From JAMQKA01 sp031569985 (GTDB lineage: Bacteria > Bacteroidota > Rhodothermia > Balneolales > Balneolaceae), in the NCBI RefSeq assembly GCF_031569985.1, contig NZ_JAMQKA010000002.1, forward strand, positions 1 through 64,000: a DNA stretch of 64,000 nt, given 5' to 3'. Shown here piece after piece: positions 26,767 through 35,929 of the stretch. The first letter of the stretch is position 1. Each line of letters starts with the position of its first letter. Made by a program: the position numbers and the translations under genes. Below the pieces are notes generated by a model. The model was not told where the DNA came from. It did not search any database and saw nothing but the letters and a program-made list of their open reading frames with translations.

Positions 26767-28265
26767 ACTCGGAAGAGAAATACATATTGGCCATTGATCA
26801 GGGTACGAGCGGTACGAAGTCGCTGATCTTTTCTTCAAAAGGAAAGCCGGTTGCAAAAGGGCACGCGGCGCTGAATTCACAATATCCCCAAACCGGGTTT
26901 GTAGAACAACAGCCGGATGAGATTTACCAAACTGTTTTGTCATCTGTTGCAGAGTGCCTGGAAGAGTTTACCGGAAAGGGATATCAATTATCCGACATTC
27001 AAGCGTGTGGAATTACCAATCAGCGCGAAACATTTTTGCTGTGGGATCAATCCGGAAATCACCTGACGGAAGCGGTGGTGTGGCAGTGCAAACGATCTGT
27101 TGAGATCTGCCGGCGATTGAAGGAAGAGGGATGGGAGCAGGAGTTTCGGGAGCGGACCGGTCTCCTGATTGATCCCTATTTTTCCGGCACAAAGTTGCTT
27201 TGGCTGATCGAAAATGATGACGATCTGAAAGCAAAAATGAAAGCCGGGGAAGTCTGTTTCGGGACGGTAGATACCTGGCTCCTTTATCGGCTAACCGGTG
27301 GAGAGCAGTATTTTACCGATGTCACCAACGCATGTCGGACGATGTTTTTCAACATTCATGATCTGCAATGGGATTCATATTTACTGGATCAATTTGGTTT
27401 AGAATCACTCAATCTACCCGAAGCCCTGCATTCCGGATCCGATTTCGGCGAATCCGATTTCGAAGGTCTTTTGGAACAACCAATACCCATTGAAGCAATG
27501 ATTGGCGACAGTCACGCCGCAGCATTTGGCGAGCAGTGTTTTGAAAAAGGTACGGCCAAGGCCACACTGGGAACGGGCTCATCCATTTTGATGAATACTG
27601 GTGATGAACGTTACCCGACCGTTGATGGCCTGTTGGGAACCATCTCTTGGAGTACCCACGAAACGGTAGCCTATGGACTTGAGGGCGCCATTGTGAGTTG
27701 CGGTTCTACGCTGGAGTGGCTGAAAAACCAGTTGGGGATCTTCGAGGATACCTCCCAAATCCAGGATCTCATTGTGGATGTTGGAAGCTCAGACGGTGTT
27801 ATGATCCTCCCCGCCTTTAGTGGGATGGGTGCTCCCTATTGGGATATGGAAGTACGCGGAAAAATCGCCGGCCTTACGTTCGGATCTGACAAACGACACC
27901 TTTTGTTCGCAGCGGTTGAAACCATCCCATTTCAAATCAGGGCTGTTATTGATACGATCAAACAGGCCACAGGCATTGAATTAAAAGAACTAAACGCCGA
28001 TGGAGGCATCTCCAAGAATAAAATAATCATGCAGATGCTTTCGAACCTTCTGGGAATTAAGGTGAAAAATCCCGGGTTTGAGGATGTATCCGCCTGGGGG
28101 GTTGCAACAATTGCCGGGTTGGAGCATGGAATGTTTAAAAGTTTGGATAACCTCAAAGAGCTTCGGCAAGAAGAAAAAAAGTATTCGCCCATCCCCAATT
28201 CTGTTGAGATAAAAGAGCGTTACCTTCGGTGGAAAAACTGGGTCGAAAAAGAAGTAAACTCATAA
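26763..28265 (+). CDS. FGGY-family carbohydrate kinase (glycerol/pentulose kinase-like)
   Basis: The start at ATG 26763 overlaps the permease stop, giving 500 residues, the normal length. The FGGY fold has the N-terminal AIDQGTSGTKSLIF phosphate motif, WQCKRSVEICRRL, TVDTWLLYRLTGG, the ATLGTGSSILMNTG adenosine-side motif, GMGAPYWDMEVRG and LNADGGISKNKIIMQ. Overall it looks most like the glycerol kinase branch, but the context (isomerase, split transketolase, pentose ABC importer) argues for phosphorylation of a ketose such as a pentulose or apulose. No glycerol-specific partner is nearby. Confidence 0.88.
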   Translation: MNSEEKYILAIDQGTSGTKSLIFSSKGKPVAKGHAALNSQYPQTGFVEQQPDEIYQTVLSSVAECLEEFTGKGYQLSDIQACGITNQRETFLLWDQSGNHLTEAVVWQCKRSVEICRRLKEEGWEQEFRERTGLLIDPYFSGTKLLWLIENDDDLKAKMKAGEVCFGTVDTWLLYRLTGGEQYFTDVTNACRTMFFNIHDLQWDSYLLDQFGLESLNLPEALHSGSDFGESDFEGLLEQPIPIEAMIGDSHAAAFGEQCFEKGTAKATLGTGSSILMNTGDERYPTVDGLLGTISWSTHETVAYGLEGAIVSCGSTLEWLKNQLGIFEDTSQIQDLIVDVGSSDGVMILPAFSGMGAPYWDMEVRGKIAGLTFGSDKRHLLFAAVETIPFQIRAVIDTIKQATGIELKELNADGGISKNKIIMQMLSNLLGIKVKNPGFEDVSAWGVATIAGLEHGMFKSLDNLKELRQEEKKYSPIPNSVEIKERYLRWKNWVEKEVNS

Positions 28266-28433
28266 CCCAAACAGGCAAATGACCAGGAATCTCTTGTACG
28301 ATTTCTCTCCTATGCCAACGAGTTTGATATAGAAGCCGGTATTAAGATCCTACTCAGGGTTATTGCTGAAGTATTAATGAAGGACTGCAAGAGCTGCAAG
28401 CGGGCTGTTCAGAAACAATTAATTCTTGAATAA
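28266..28433 (+). pseudogene. Relic carrying an N-terminal DUF1593 motif
   Basis: The + frame from 28266 contains NDQESLVRFLSYANEFDIE (28278-28334), which matches the conserved early motif of DUF1593 proteins (DDxxSLVRFLxYxNEFDIEGLI). It then continues as an unrelated Lys/Cys-rich tail to a TAA at 28431. There is no start codon or body, so it is a fragment. With the C-terminal relic at 17507 and the intact gene at 17922, it indicates at least three DUF1593 copies once stood around this operon. Confidence 0.55.
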
Positions 28434-28449
28434 GAACCGGGACGAATAT

Positions 28450-29979
28450 TCACCGGATCGATGTATTTACTACCTTTTGAAGTCCCTTTCTTTTGGAAAA
28501 ACTATTGGCAACAAAACCAGTGCGCACTAATCCTGCTAACAAGGCAATTGAACCGCTCAACATTGCCAACCATCCCACGTCGGGCTGAAAAAGTAAAATG
28601 ACGGGCCAGAGAATTTGCGAGATCTTGGGAATAGCGATAAATACCAACACCGCCCATCCTACATTTAACGCCAGGGGCAGGACCAGGTACCGAATCTGTT
28701 GCCAAAGGTTTTGGGGAAGCGGGGACTGGCCAGACTTCCAGCGTTTTAACCGTCTCAAGGTGAAGAACACACCTGCTATTTGTAGCAATAGGATCACAAT
28801 CAAAACCATTATTACTGATATCGACGCCAGGTCTAATGTGCTTTCAACAGGATTGTTACTCAACAGCATACGGATAATGTTATCGGCTATTTCCATCTGT
28901 TGTTTGCTAAACAATGGGGTGTAGGTATTCATCAGCAGAACCACGCCGAGGTTTTGCTCGGGGACAAGGATAATATCCGACAGATATCCCGGAGCTGCAC
29001 CACCATGGACTACCACCGGAGTCCCATCAAGCGTTGTGACCGCCCATCCCATTCCGTAATGGCCTCGCCCTGGCGCCTCTACTGCAGGTTGATGAAGTAT
29101 CTCCATCCCTGCCACCGACAGAACCTGATGGTCCCGGTATCGGCCACCATTTAGCTGGGCAATAAGATAATGAGCCATGCTTTCCAACGAGCACATCTGG
29201 TAACCGGCCGAAATCGCCCCTCGAACAAAGGGCAGACCGCTGGACGGCATTGACTGCCCAAACCACTTCCGGTGGGCAGTTGCCAGACCGAATTTCACTG
29301 CCTTGGGTCGAGAAGTAAAGCATCGGGTCATCTCCAGGGGATCAAATATTTGCTCCTGGATATACTCTTCGTACGACACTCCGGTAACCTCCTGAATCAC
29401 CATTCCGAGTATAATGTAGTTGGCATTCGAGTATTGGAACCGACTGCCGGGTGGGACAGTAAGGTTGAATTTTCCCAGGTTCCGGACCTGTTTCTCGATT
29501 GCATAGCCAGTCGTATCCCCATCGCTCATTTGAGCAAGGCCGAAGGAGGAAGAGATGCCACTGGCATGGGTCAACAGGTGACGAAAGGTAATTTGGCCGG
29601 AAACTTCAGGCTGCCAAGTGTGGAACCAAGGCAGGTATTGGGTTGCCGGCGCGTTCACATCAATTAATTCTGCTTCAACAAGCTGCATAATAGCCAATGC
29701 GGTGATTGATTTTCCTGTCGATCCCAGCATAAAGGGTGTCTGCGGGGTAACCACATTACCCGATAGGTCAGTTTGTCCATATCCTTTCAAATGCACGATC
29801 TGATCTCCTTTGACAATAGCTAGGGCCGCCCCCGGAATGTCAGCCTCAACCATCTGGCCTTGCAGGTACCGATCGATCTCTGGGAAATTGGCAATGGTTG
29901 GCTGTGCTTGGAGGTGACCACCAAGCCCGGCCACAAGCAGAAGATTCAGGAAGATCTCTTTTAAAAATGAGGCGTTCAT
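28450..29979 (-). CDS. Serine hydrolase (class C beta-lactamase-like) with C-terminal membrane segments
   Basis: This 509-residue protein starts at ATG 29979 with its own signal peptide (ending near LQAQ). The serine beta-lactamase/DD-peptidase-like domain has SxxK as GSTGKSITALAI, YxN as YSNANY, and HGG in place of KTG (VVHGGAAPGYL). About three to four hydrophobic segments form the C-terminus (roughly 395-490), as in membrane-anchored PF00144 proteins. The frame is open upstream into the broken multicopper oxidase without a stop. I treat that as an accident of decay because a good start and signal peptide occur here. The substrate is unknown. Confidence 0.82.
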   Translation of the reverse strand: MNASFLKEIFLNLLLVAGLGGHLQAQPTIANFPEIDRYLQGQMVEADIPGAALAIVKGDQIVHLKGYGQTDLSGNVVTPQTPFMLGSTGKSITALAIMQLVEAELIDVNAPATQYLPWFHTWQPEVSGQITFRHLLTHASGISSSFGLAQMSDGDTTGYAIEKQVRNLGKFNLTVPPGSRFQYSNANYIILGMVIQEVTGVSYEEYIQEQIFDPLEMTRCFTSRPKAVKFGLATAHRKWFGQSMPSSGLPFVRGAISAGYQMCSLESMAHYLIAQLNGGRYRDHQVLSVAGMEILHQPAVEAPGRGHYGMGWAVTTLDGTPVVVHGGAAPGYLSDIILVPEQNLGVVLLMNTYTPLFSKQQMEIADNIIRMLLSNNPVESTLDLASISVIMVLIVILLLQIAGVFFTLRRLKRWKSGQSPLPQNLWQQIRYLVLPLALNVGWAVLVFIAIPKISQILWPVILLFQPDVGWLAMLSGSIALLAGLVRTGFVANSFSKRKGLQKVVNTSIR

Positions 29980-31480
29980 TTCGGAATCCTCATTAATGAT
30001 GATGGGAATACCCCCCATATCCATGGCCAACTGGCTATCTACCACTTCAAAATGTGCCATCATGCCTGCTGTTGCATGCTCCAGGATATGGCAGTGATAC
30101 ATCCATTTGCCGGTGCGATGGTCGGGCAGCCATGCGATTTTGACTTTACCATCCCGTGGTATATTGAAGGTATCTTTCCAGGCGTTGAATGCCGGGGCCT
30201 GCCCGTTGACCTCCAGCACCTGGAAGAAGAACCCGTGCAGATGGAACGGGTGGTCAAGCATGCTGGGGTTGCTGATCTCCCAGATCTGCAGTTCACCCGA
30301 TTGCACGGGCGCATCATGCAGGTGACTCACGTCGTTAATGGTGAAGTCCACACCGTCTGTCCAGCTTCTTTTGCCGTGGAGCTAAATCGTTTTGTTGGCT
30401 GAAGTATCCTGTGAGGCCAACGGTTCTATTAGTCGCAGGTTTTCAGGGATAAAGGCAATCGAAGGCTTGCGGTCTCCTACGGAAATAGTAGCCAATTTCA
30501 AGCGCTCACTTTCCTTTGGTCCCCGGTTGAAGGGAAGCGCCTCAATGGCTAAGGTTTCGCCTACCTCAAACGGACCGGCAATAACATCATAGCGTTCACC
30601 CGGAGTAACCAGCACTTCGGTGACGGAATAGGGCTTTTCCAGCAGTCCCCCGTCCGTTCCGATGACTTGGAATGGCTCTCCACCAAGGTGCAGCAAGATA
30701 TATCGAGCGCTCGAAGTATTGGCGAACCGCCAACGCTCTTGTTGTCCGGCATTGACTTCAATGACGGGTTGCTCCTTCCCGTTGATTAGCAGGGTCTCAC
30801 CCTCCCGGCCATCATGGCGTTCCATCCAGCGGGCCAGGAACCAGCCGGGCTGTTTAAATTTGTTGCCCTTGGTCAGCTTCATATCATCAATCAGAAACAG
30901 CCGGTCGGCATCCACCGTTGGATCGTTTGGATCCTCCACAACCAACGCACCATATAGTCCTCGCTCCAGTTGCGTCGGTTCATTAAAATGGGGATGGTAC
31001 CAGTAGGTGCCAGCGTCTGGCAGGACAAACCGGTACTCAAAGGTCTCCCCGGGTTGAACCGGTTTCTGCACATCTTCAGTGCCGTCCATCAGCGACGGTA
31101 TTCTCAGCCCGTGCCAGTGGATGGTTGTGGGTTCACCCAGACTGTTCGTAAAGCTTACCACCAGGGTATCACCTTTACGGGCTTTGAGTACCGGTCCGGG
31201 CACTTGCCGGTTATATCCCCAGGCCTCGATTCACTTTACCGGGTGCCAGCTCCCATTCAAACCGGCTGGCTTCAAGTTTGTAGGTTACGGGTTTAGGTTT
31301 CATTGCTGTGTTCTCACTATTTGATTGTTGATTTTGAAAGTATGTGGTTCCCGAATTAACCACAGAATTTCCGAAACTGCTGGCCACATTTTTCCCCGTA
31401 GGAACCTGATAGAGGAACGTAATTCCAGCTATCATGGCGCCGGCCAGGAATATTTTTTTGCTTGTTAAATTCGTTTTCAT
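29980..31480 (-). pseudogene. Multicopper oxidase, broken by a frameshift and a nonsense codon
   Basis: The reading starts at 31480 with a signal-anchor and a linker. At about 31223 a one-base frame change follows ELAPGKV. The correct continuation is IEAWGYNRQVPGPVLKARKG in the next frame. A TAG at 30382-30384 then interrupts the same frame (NKTI-stop-LHGKRSW). All four copper motifs survive: HWHG, WYHPHF, HPFHLHG and HCHILEH. The C-terminal domain ends near 30040, and no stop separates it from the serine hydrolase. It would have been a laccase/CueO-like oxidase, fitting the nearby Cys-rich peptide and HMA-AraC regulator. Two lesions argue for true decay rather than one sequencing error. Confidence 0.85.
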
Positions 31481-31510
31481 CGCCTTATTCTCGCTCGTTC
31501 ATGTTAGTTA

Positions 31511-31542
31511 GAAAATTAGGCTGCCCACTTACGGGCAGCCTA
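31511..31542 (-). terminator. Terminator between the Cys-rich peptide gene and the oxidase relic
   Basis: The stem GGCTGCCC/GGGCAGCC extends by two A-T pairs. On the minus strand it is followed by TAATTTTC, nine bases after the stop of the small gene at 31551. Confidence 0.75.
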
Positions 31543-31550
31543 TTGACTTA

Positions 31551-31670
31551 CTACTGGCAGCATCTACATCCGCACGTGCAAGCAGCTTCACATGAGCATT
31601 CTATACAATCGCAAGAAAAGCTCGCGCAGCTGCTATAATTGGTGTTGGTTTTAGGCATTGAATTTTTCAT
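31551..31670 (-). CDS. Cys-rich 39-aa peptide, metallothionein-like
   Basis: The ORF from ATG 31670 to TAG 31551 encodes 39 residues with ten Cys: a polar start MKNSMPKTNTNYSS, then Cys at 15, 20, 22, 25, 27, 31, 33, 35, 37 and 38. The CxC and CxxC spacing is that of a soft-metal (Cu, Zn, Cd) chelator. No family is assigned. GGGTGAT lies just upstream, an in-frame ATG at 31682 would add four residues, and a terminator follows the stop. It sits between an HMA-AraC regulator and a multicopper oxidase relic, so copper or zinc buffering is the natural guess. Confidence 0.65.
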   Translation of the reverse strand: MKNSMPKTNTNYSSCASFSCDCIECSCEAACTCGCRCCQ

Positions 31671-31769
31671 GGTATCACCCATTGTTAGTTAAAGGTTGAT
31701 ACAAATATACAGGGGCATGGGTGACTCCCTGTTACAGAACCTTGGGATGGAATTATATCTTTTTGGGTT

Positions 31770-32339
31770 TTATACCAGATCCAGGGCTTTCATCCTCGCG
31801 TCTCCTATCTTCTTAAAATGGGAAGGAGTTAGTCCCGTCGTCTTTTTGAATTGTGACGAGAGATGGGCTACGCTGCTGTAGTCCAGCAGGAAGGCAATTT
31901 CAGAGAGACTGAGCTGATCATAGACCAGCATCTCCTTAACTTTTTCGATGCGCTGCTCGATAAAATAGTTTTCGATCGTTCGTCCCTCAACCGAGGAAAA
32001 CAGGCTGCTCAGGTAAGTGTATTCGATAGCCAGTTTTTGGGAAAGGTATTTGGAAAGAGTGCTATCTCGATCCCTTCCCGTGACTTCATTCCGGGCCTTT
32101 CCGATTATCAATTGCTTGGCTTTCTCAATCAGCTGGTTTAGCCGGGTGTCAATGATTTCCAGGCCGATTGTTTCCAGTTCGGTGCCCAGACTTTGTTTCG
32201 TTTCCTCATCCAGTGAATTACAAAGATGGATTTCCCCAATCCGAATGTCGTGATGCGGAATGCCAAGGGAAATTAGTATGTGTTCGACGGCCAGAATACA
32301 CCGTCCGCACACCATGTTTTTTACGAAAAGGATTTGCAT
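31770..32339 (-). CDS. AraC-family regulator with N-terminal HMA-like metal-binding domain
   Basis: The 189-residue protein starts at ATG 32339. The N-terminal HMA-like fold (about 1-65) carries a single metal motif, NMVCGRC (CxxC). A linker helix follows, then an AraC-type double helix-turn-helix (about 95-185) with LSLSEIAFLLDYSSVAHLSSQFKKTTGLTPSHF. Such small HMA-AraC proteins are common in Bacteroidota next to metal efflux genes and are plausible direct metal sensors, though this is unproved. Compare its paralogue at 55848. It probably controls the Cys-rich peptide just downstream and, formerly, the oxidase. Confidence 0.85.
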   Translation of the reverse strand: MQILFVKNMVCGRCILAVEHILISLGIPHHDIRIGEIHLCNSLDEETKQSLGTELETIGLEIIDTRLNQLIEKAKQLIIGKARNEVTGRDRDSTLSKYLSQKLAIEYTYLSSLFSSVEGRTIENYFIEQRIEKVKEMLVYDQLSLSEIAFLLDYSSVAHLSSQFKKTTGLTPSHFKKIGDARMKALDLV

Positions 32340-32536
32340 CAATTCCCTCTCTGAACTTTTGTTATTGATGCAATAAATAGGCTAAAACAACAGCTTATGA
32401 CTAATATATTGAAGTGCTAAATTAGAACAAATAGGGCCAAAAAAATTTTGAATCGAAATATATAGGTTCTTACTTAATTGGTTTTACAAATAGATATTCA
32501 GTGTTGAGATAGTTTCTGATTGCTTATTAACGCAAC

Positions 32537-32707
32537 ATGGCCCTGACTTCATCAATTAACTGGGCGATAGTACTGAGCGCAGCGGGCGTTTTTCAAGGGC
32601 TGTTTCTTGTATTTATTATCCTTGCCTTGGGAAATAAAAAGAATAAATCTAGCAAGCTGCTATTGAGTGGAATTATCCTTAGATACAAAGTAATACCAGA
32701 CAGATGA
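32537..32707 (+). pseudogene. Truncated N-terminus of a membrane-bound AraC-type regulator
   Basis: This 56-residue ORF reads as a single hydrophobic segment (VLSAAGVFQGLFLVFIILA) followed by basic residues, then an unrelated tail. It is like the first helix of AraC regulators with an N-terminal 7-TM sensor. The remaining helices and the HTH are absent. Its stop overlaps the ATG at 32704 (ATGA), probably by chance at a deletion junction. Confidence 0.45.
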
Positions 32708-32934
32708 GTTTTGTAATAAAAAGCATATTTAAAAAGGTTGTGGACCAGGCTGAAAAAGAAGGCTTGCCTCCTAAGGCCATTTCTCATTTGAGGATCGAGG
32801 ATATTCTTCAAAATGAATCCAAATACGCCCCAACTGAACCATTCTTTGAACTCTACGAGATTATCGACAAACATCTGGAACCTGGGTTTTCCATACGGGT
32901 GGGTCAACAAAGGATGGATTTTAAACTTTCATAG
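32704..32934 (+). pseudogene. Truncated N-terminus of an AraC-type regulator (ligand domain only)
   Basis: The 76-residue ORF reads MSFVIKSIFKKVVDQAEKEG and PFFELYEIIDKHLEPGFSIRVGQQ, which is the beginning of the arabinose-binding-type N-terminal domain of AraC regulators (normally about 330 residues). The sequence breaks off after GQQ. There is no DNA-binding domain, so it is a fragment. Confidence 0.55.
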
Positions 32935-32935
32935 C

Positions 32936-33330
32936 CCGGGAAGAACAGATGAGTGGCATTGATCAGCAGATAACTGCCGAACGAAATGATGAGCAATATC
33001 CCCAGCCATTTTTGGACGTAACCCGAGATATACACGAGATAACCAAGAAGCAGAATATGAAATCCAAACACCATCAGCCCATCGACCAGGTATCATCAAA
33101 GGCATGAAGAAGATGCCATACTTGGTCGGTTGCCAACGCCTTCAAGTCGGCGTCGTTAGTGTCGTGACTTCCACGTAATTAAGTATCGCAGCCCCCCTAC
33201 ATGGCTGCATAGACCACCCGAAAACAACTGCGAGGAAGCCGGCGGTCGATTGTTCAAAACCGGGAGTCTTATAAAGCAGGAGTACGACCAGCATAAAACT
33301 GATCACTGGTTAGGGGGAATAGGTAGTAGG
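32936..33330 (-). pseudogene. Decayed DUF4386-like membrane protein remnant
   Basis: On the minus strand 33091-32936 reads LMVFGFHILLLGYLVYISGY, then VQKWLGILLIISFGSYLLIN and ATHLFFPG. This is the C-terminal pattern of DUF4386-family membrane proteins. Upstream (33100-33330) only hydrophobic scraps such as VISFMLVVLLLYKT remain, in other frames. The 33330-33470 stretch holds nothing I can recognise. Confidence 0.5.
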
Positions 33331-33474
33331 CCGGTACAGTAAAGGCCCTGTTTTCGCAGAAAAGCTGCAGCATGACTTCATGGGGTGGGGACCACTTTTG
33401 GGGAACTGTGAGGAGGGGTGAACTGGTGGTAAGATAATGGTTAGGTGCACATTCAGGAATCCAGAGTATTCTTT

Positions 33475-34617
33475 CTACGAGCGAAGAATATTTAGAATTT
33501 TCGGTACAATTCGGAATGGCACGGCCCCTGCCGTAACCTCTTCTACACTACCAGCTGTCAACACGTCCATTTGAGGACAATAAAACAGCCAGCAACCAGT
33601 CGAGCCCGTGTGCCCTACAACTGGCGGCATCGGATGTAGCGGGGAGAAGATTCGAGGAAGGCGGAAACGCATGAGACCGAGTCCATACTCGATGGGCCAG
33701 CTGGGTGCACGCAACGCTGCCCGATCGAGAGGAAAGCCAAATCGATTCCAGTTTTCCTGCATCAAGCTAAACGTCTTTTGATTCTGAAATATATCGTTTT
33801 GCACAAGATGGCGTAGAAAGGTTAATGTATCCCTTGCCGTGCTGTATATGCCCCTGATTGAGTGAATTAAGTGAGGAATCTGAATTTCTTGCCCATTAGC
33901 ACGAAGAATCATAGGGTCTGGCGTTGGATCTATGGGCCCAGAATGACCAGGAAAGTAGGTATGCGTAAGGTTCATAGGTTCGATAAACGTCTTCCTGTGA
34001 ACCTCAGCCAATGTCAGTCCGGTAACTTCCTCAATTATTGCTATGAGTAGCATGTAGTTTGTGTCTGAATAGCGAACTTTTGGTCGTTTCGCGGTAAGGT
34101 CTTGTGGCGGGAAATGGGGCTGAAGCCGGTTTCGGACCAACGCCGCCATATCTTCTAATGTAACTTCCCTATCGCCTTCCTCGACCACTTGGTCAACCAG
34201 ACTCTTGCCGTTTTTGGGACTGTCTTCCAGCCAGTCCGCCAGGCCAGATGTATGAGAGAGCAAATGCCTGACTCTAATCCTTTCTGTATAATCAACTCCA
34301 TTCAGGTTATGCAGTCCCTTGGTGAGTGTATCCGGCAGGTAGGTGGAAATCTTGTTATTGAGATTCAACGCTCCAGTTTCACTCAACTTCATAACAATGG
34401 CAGCGTTGTACATTTTATCAATACTGGCAAGAAAAAAGGGCGTATCCTGGTTTACCTTCTTATCATCCGCATCCGTCTTCCCTTTTGTACCAATCCATTG
34501 AAATGATCTATTAATACTCTCCAGAGCTATGATAGCCTGCTTGATTGGTTTTCGGGAGGTTAGACTTTCAAGCAATTGCTGCAAGCGGTGCTTTTTTGAT
34601 TCTATTTGATTGACCAT
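33475..34617 (-). CDS. Serine hydrolase (beta-lactamase family), cytoplasmic or short form
   Basis: I take the ATG at 34617 (MVNQIES) because a GGAGG lies 11 bases upstream, giving 380 residues; an upstream in-frame ATG would add 18. The PF00144 fold has SxxK as FLASIDKMYNAA, YxN-type YSDTNYML and the KTG-equivalent HTGSTGCWLFY. There is no obvious signal peptide. It is more diverged than the protein at 28450, and the two are not adjacent duplicates. The substrate is unknown. It is the only gene in this decayed stretch that looks intact. Confidence 0.78.
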   Translation of the reverse strand: MVNQIESKKHRLQQLLESLTSRKPIKQAIIALESINRSFQWIGTKGKTDADDKKVNQDTPFFLASIDKMYNAAIVMKLSETGALNLNNKISTYLPDTLTKGLHNLNGVDYTERIRVRHLLSHTSGLADWLEDSPKNGKSLVDQVVEEGDREVTLEDMAALVRNRLQPHFPPQDLTAKRPKVRYSDTNYMLLIAIIEEVTGLTLAEVHRKTFIEPMNLTHTYFPGHSGPIDPTPDPMILRANGQEIQIPHLIHSIRGIYSTARDTLTFLRHLVQNDIFQNQKTFSLMQENWNRFGFPLDRAALRAPSWPIEYGLGLMRFRLPRIFSPLHPMPPVVGHTGSTGCWLFYCPQMDVLTAGSVEEVTAGAVPFRIVPKILNILRS

Positions 34618-34633
34618 TCTTATTGGCACCTCC

Positions 34634-34865
34634 ATAATTTTAATTGGCTTCTTCAATAGCAGTTTTGCCAATCTCTTTTTTCATCATTAAAGCAATTAAT
34701 AGCATAAATAATGGAGCTGTAATCGCCCAGGGAGTTGCAAGAAGCAATAATTGTTCAGAAAAGTCGGGATAGAAATAAACAAATGCTATCAAGGGGGTGG
34801 TAAGTGTGTGAGCTATAAAGGAATATCTGACCCACTTTTGGAATCCACGATTTTCAAATATTGGA
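34634..34865 (-). pseudogene. C-terminal fragment of a membrane protein
   Basis: The minus frame reads ENRGFQKWVRYSFIAHTLTT, PLIAFVYFYPDFSEQLL, then ATPWAITAPLFMLLIALMMK and a TAA before 34634. There are two hydrophobic segments and no start. It is joined out of frame to the truncated DUF6544 gene, so it is a deletion remnant of another gene. Confidence 0.45.
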
Positions 34866-35613
34866 ATTGCAATAAACGCTCACTCCGGTTCATCTCCGGA
34901 CCTTTGGCGTCCACTACCTGCAGAAGGGAGGCAACCTTAATTTGCATGGTTGCATTGGGCCCGACATACTTGTGCAGTCCGCTGATGGGGAGCCCGTACA
35001 TGCTCGACTCGATATAAAACGCTCGCGTTGGTTCATCGAAAAAGTTATACTGGACAGCTCGGATATCCTGGAAATCAGAATCCGGACTTGTTTTGAACTT
35101 TCCTTGGAACTCGGCCCTGAAGTTATGCAGTTTCTCTTTTCCAATGGCACCGCAGTACCGGATGTATTTTTGAACGGGCGGCGGAAGATGGACTAACTCG
35201 TCTTCCGTAAGTAACTCCGGAGTGGAATATCGGCTGAGCCCTTTTTTTACTTCAGATTTGAACCGGTTTTCATAGCTGGTCGGCAGTTGACCAACAAATG
35301 CAATAATTATGGGCACTATCAGGATCAGATTAGCTATCGTCCCGTATTTGGCATCTCTCCACGAACTGATGATGAGGGCCTGTGAAATAATAACGGCAGC
35401 TGCTCCTACCATCCACCAAGAATCGTTTTTAAGCACATAAAGGATCCCTGTGGTAAGAAAAAGTAAGGCCGCCAATAACCAAAACATCCCAGCCGGTTTG
35501 GATATTTCCTGGGTTAACTGCTCAACCGATGCTAAATTAAAGGCTTTAACGAACCCCAGCAGATGAATTAAGCCGTGAACGACAGCAACAGATAAGAATA
35601 AAATTTTAGTCAT
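34813..35613 (-). pseudogene. DUF6544-like protein, C-terminally truncated
   Basis: From ATG 35613 the frame encodes three to four N-terminal hydrophobic segments (ILFLSVAVVHGLIHLLGF onward). It then has the soluble DUF6544-type domain with LPPPVQKYIRYCGAIGKEKL, AVQYNFFDEPTRAFYIESSM, YGLPISGLHKYVGPNATM and VDAKGPEMNRSERL. After MNRSERL the family sequence stops and the frame runs into a foreign tail. About 80-100 C-terminal residues are lost. The function of the family is unknown. Confidence 0.6.
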
Positions 35614-35621
35614 AGCTTGAT

Positions 35622-35927
35622 TTATAGTCCATATTTTTTGATTGAAGCGCAATTTGTACTGTCGGTAGTTGTGTGAGGACTAATAAGAGGATTCCAACCG
35701 ATCCATAGATGAGTTGAAGAGGAGGTTCCGAATGGTAACCAATCATGGCTATTTCTACACCAATCCATATGATCAACAGCCTTATCGGTCGTTTCTCTCT
35801 GTTTTACGATTAGCAGAAGTGCAACCACTCCTAACAAATAGACAAACAGCTGGAAGGACCAAATGGCTTGGTTGTAGTCGGTAAATACCCGTAAAAATTG
35901 ATCAAAAGTAAACGGCAAATCTCCCAT
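35622..35927 (-). pseudogene. DUF6064-like membrane protein, frameshifted remnant
   Basis: The start MGDLPFTFDQFLRVFTDYNQ followed by AIWSFQLFVYLLGVVALLLI matches the beginning of DUF6064-type membrane proteins. After residue 45 the sensible sequence continues in another frame (LLIIWIGVEIAMIGYH, then GSVGILLLVLTQLPTVQIAL), so at least one frameshift and an internal loss have occurred. Confidence 0.5.
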
Positions 35928-35929
35928 TT

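Noticed and set aside
28450..30351. An in-frame multicopper oxidase-serine hydrolase fusion protein
   Set aside because: The hydrolase part has its own ATG at 29979 and a signal peptide, and the oxidase upstream carries a frameshift and a nonsense codon, so decay explains the open frame better than a functional fusion.
32704..32934. A small intact regulator of 76 residues
   Set aside because: It matches only the beginning of a long AraC ligand domain and ends in an unrelated tail, so I treat it as a fragment.
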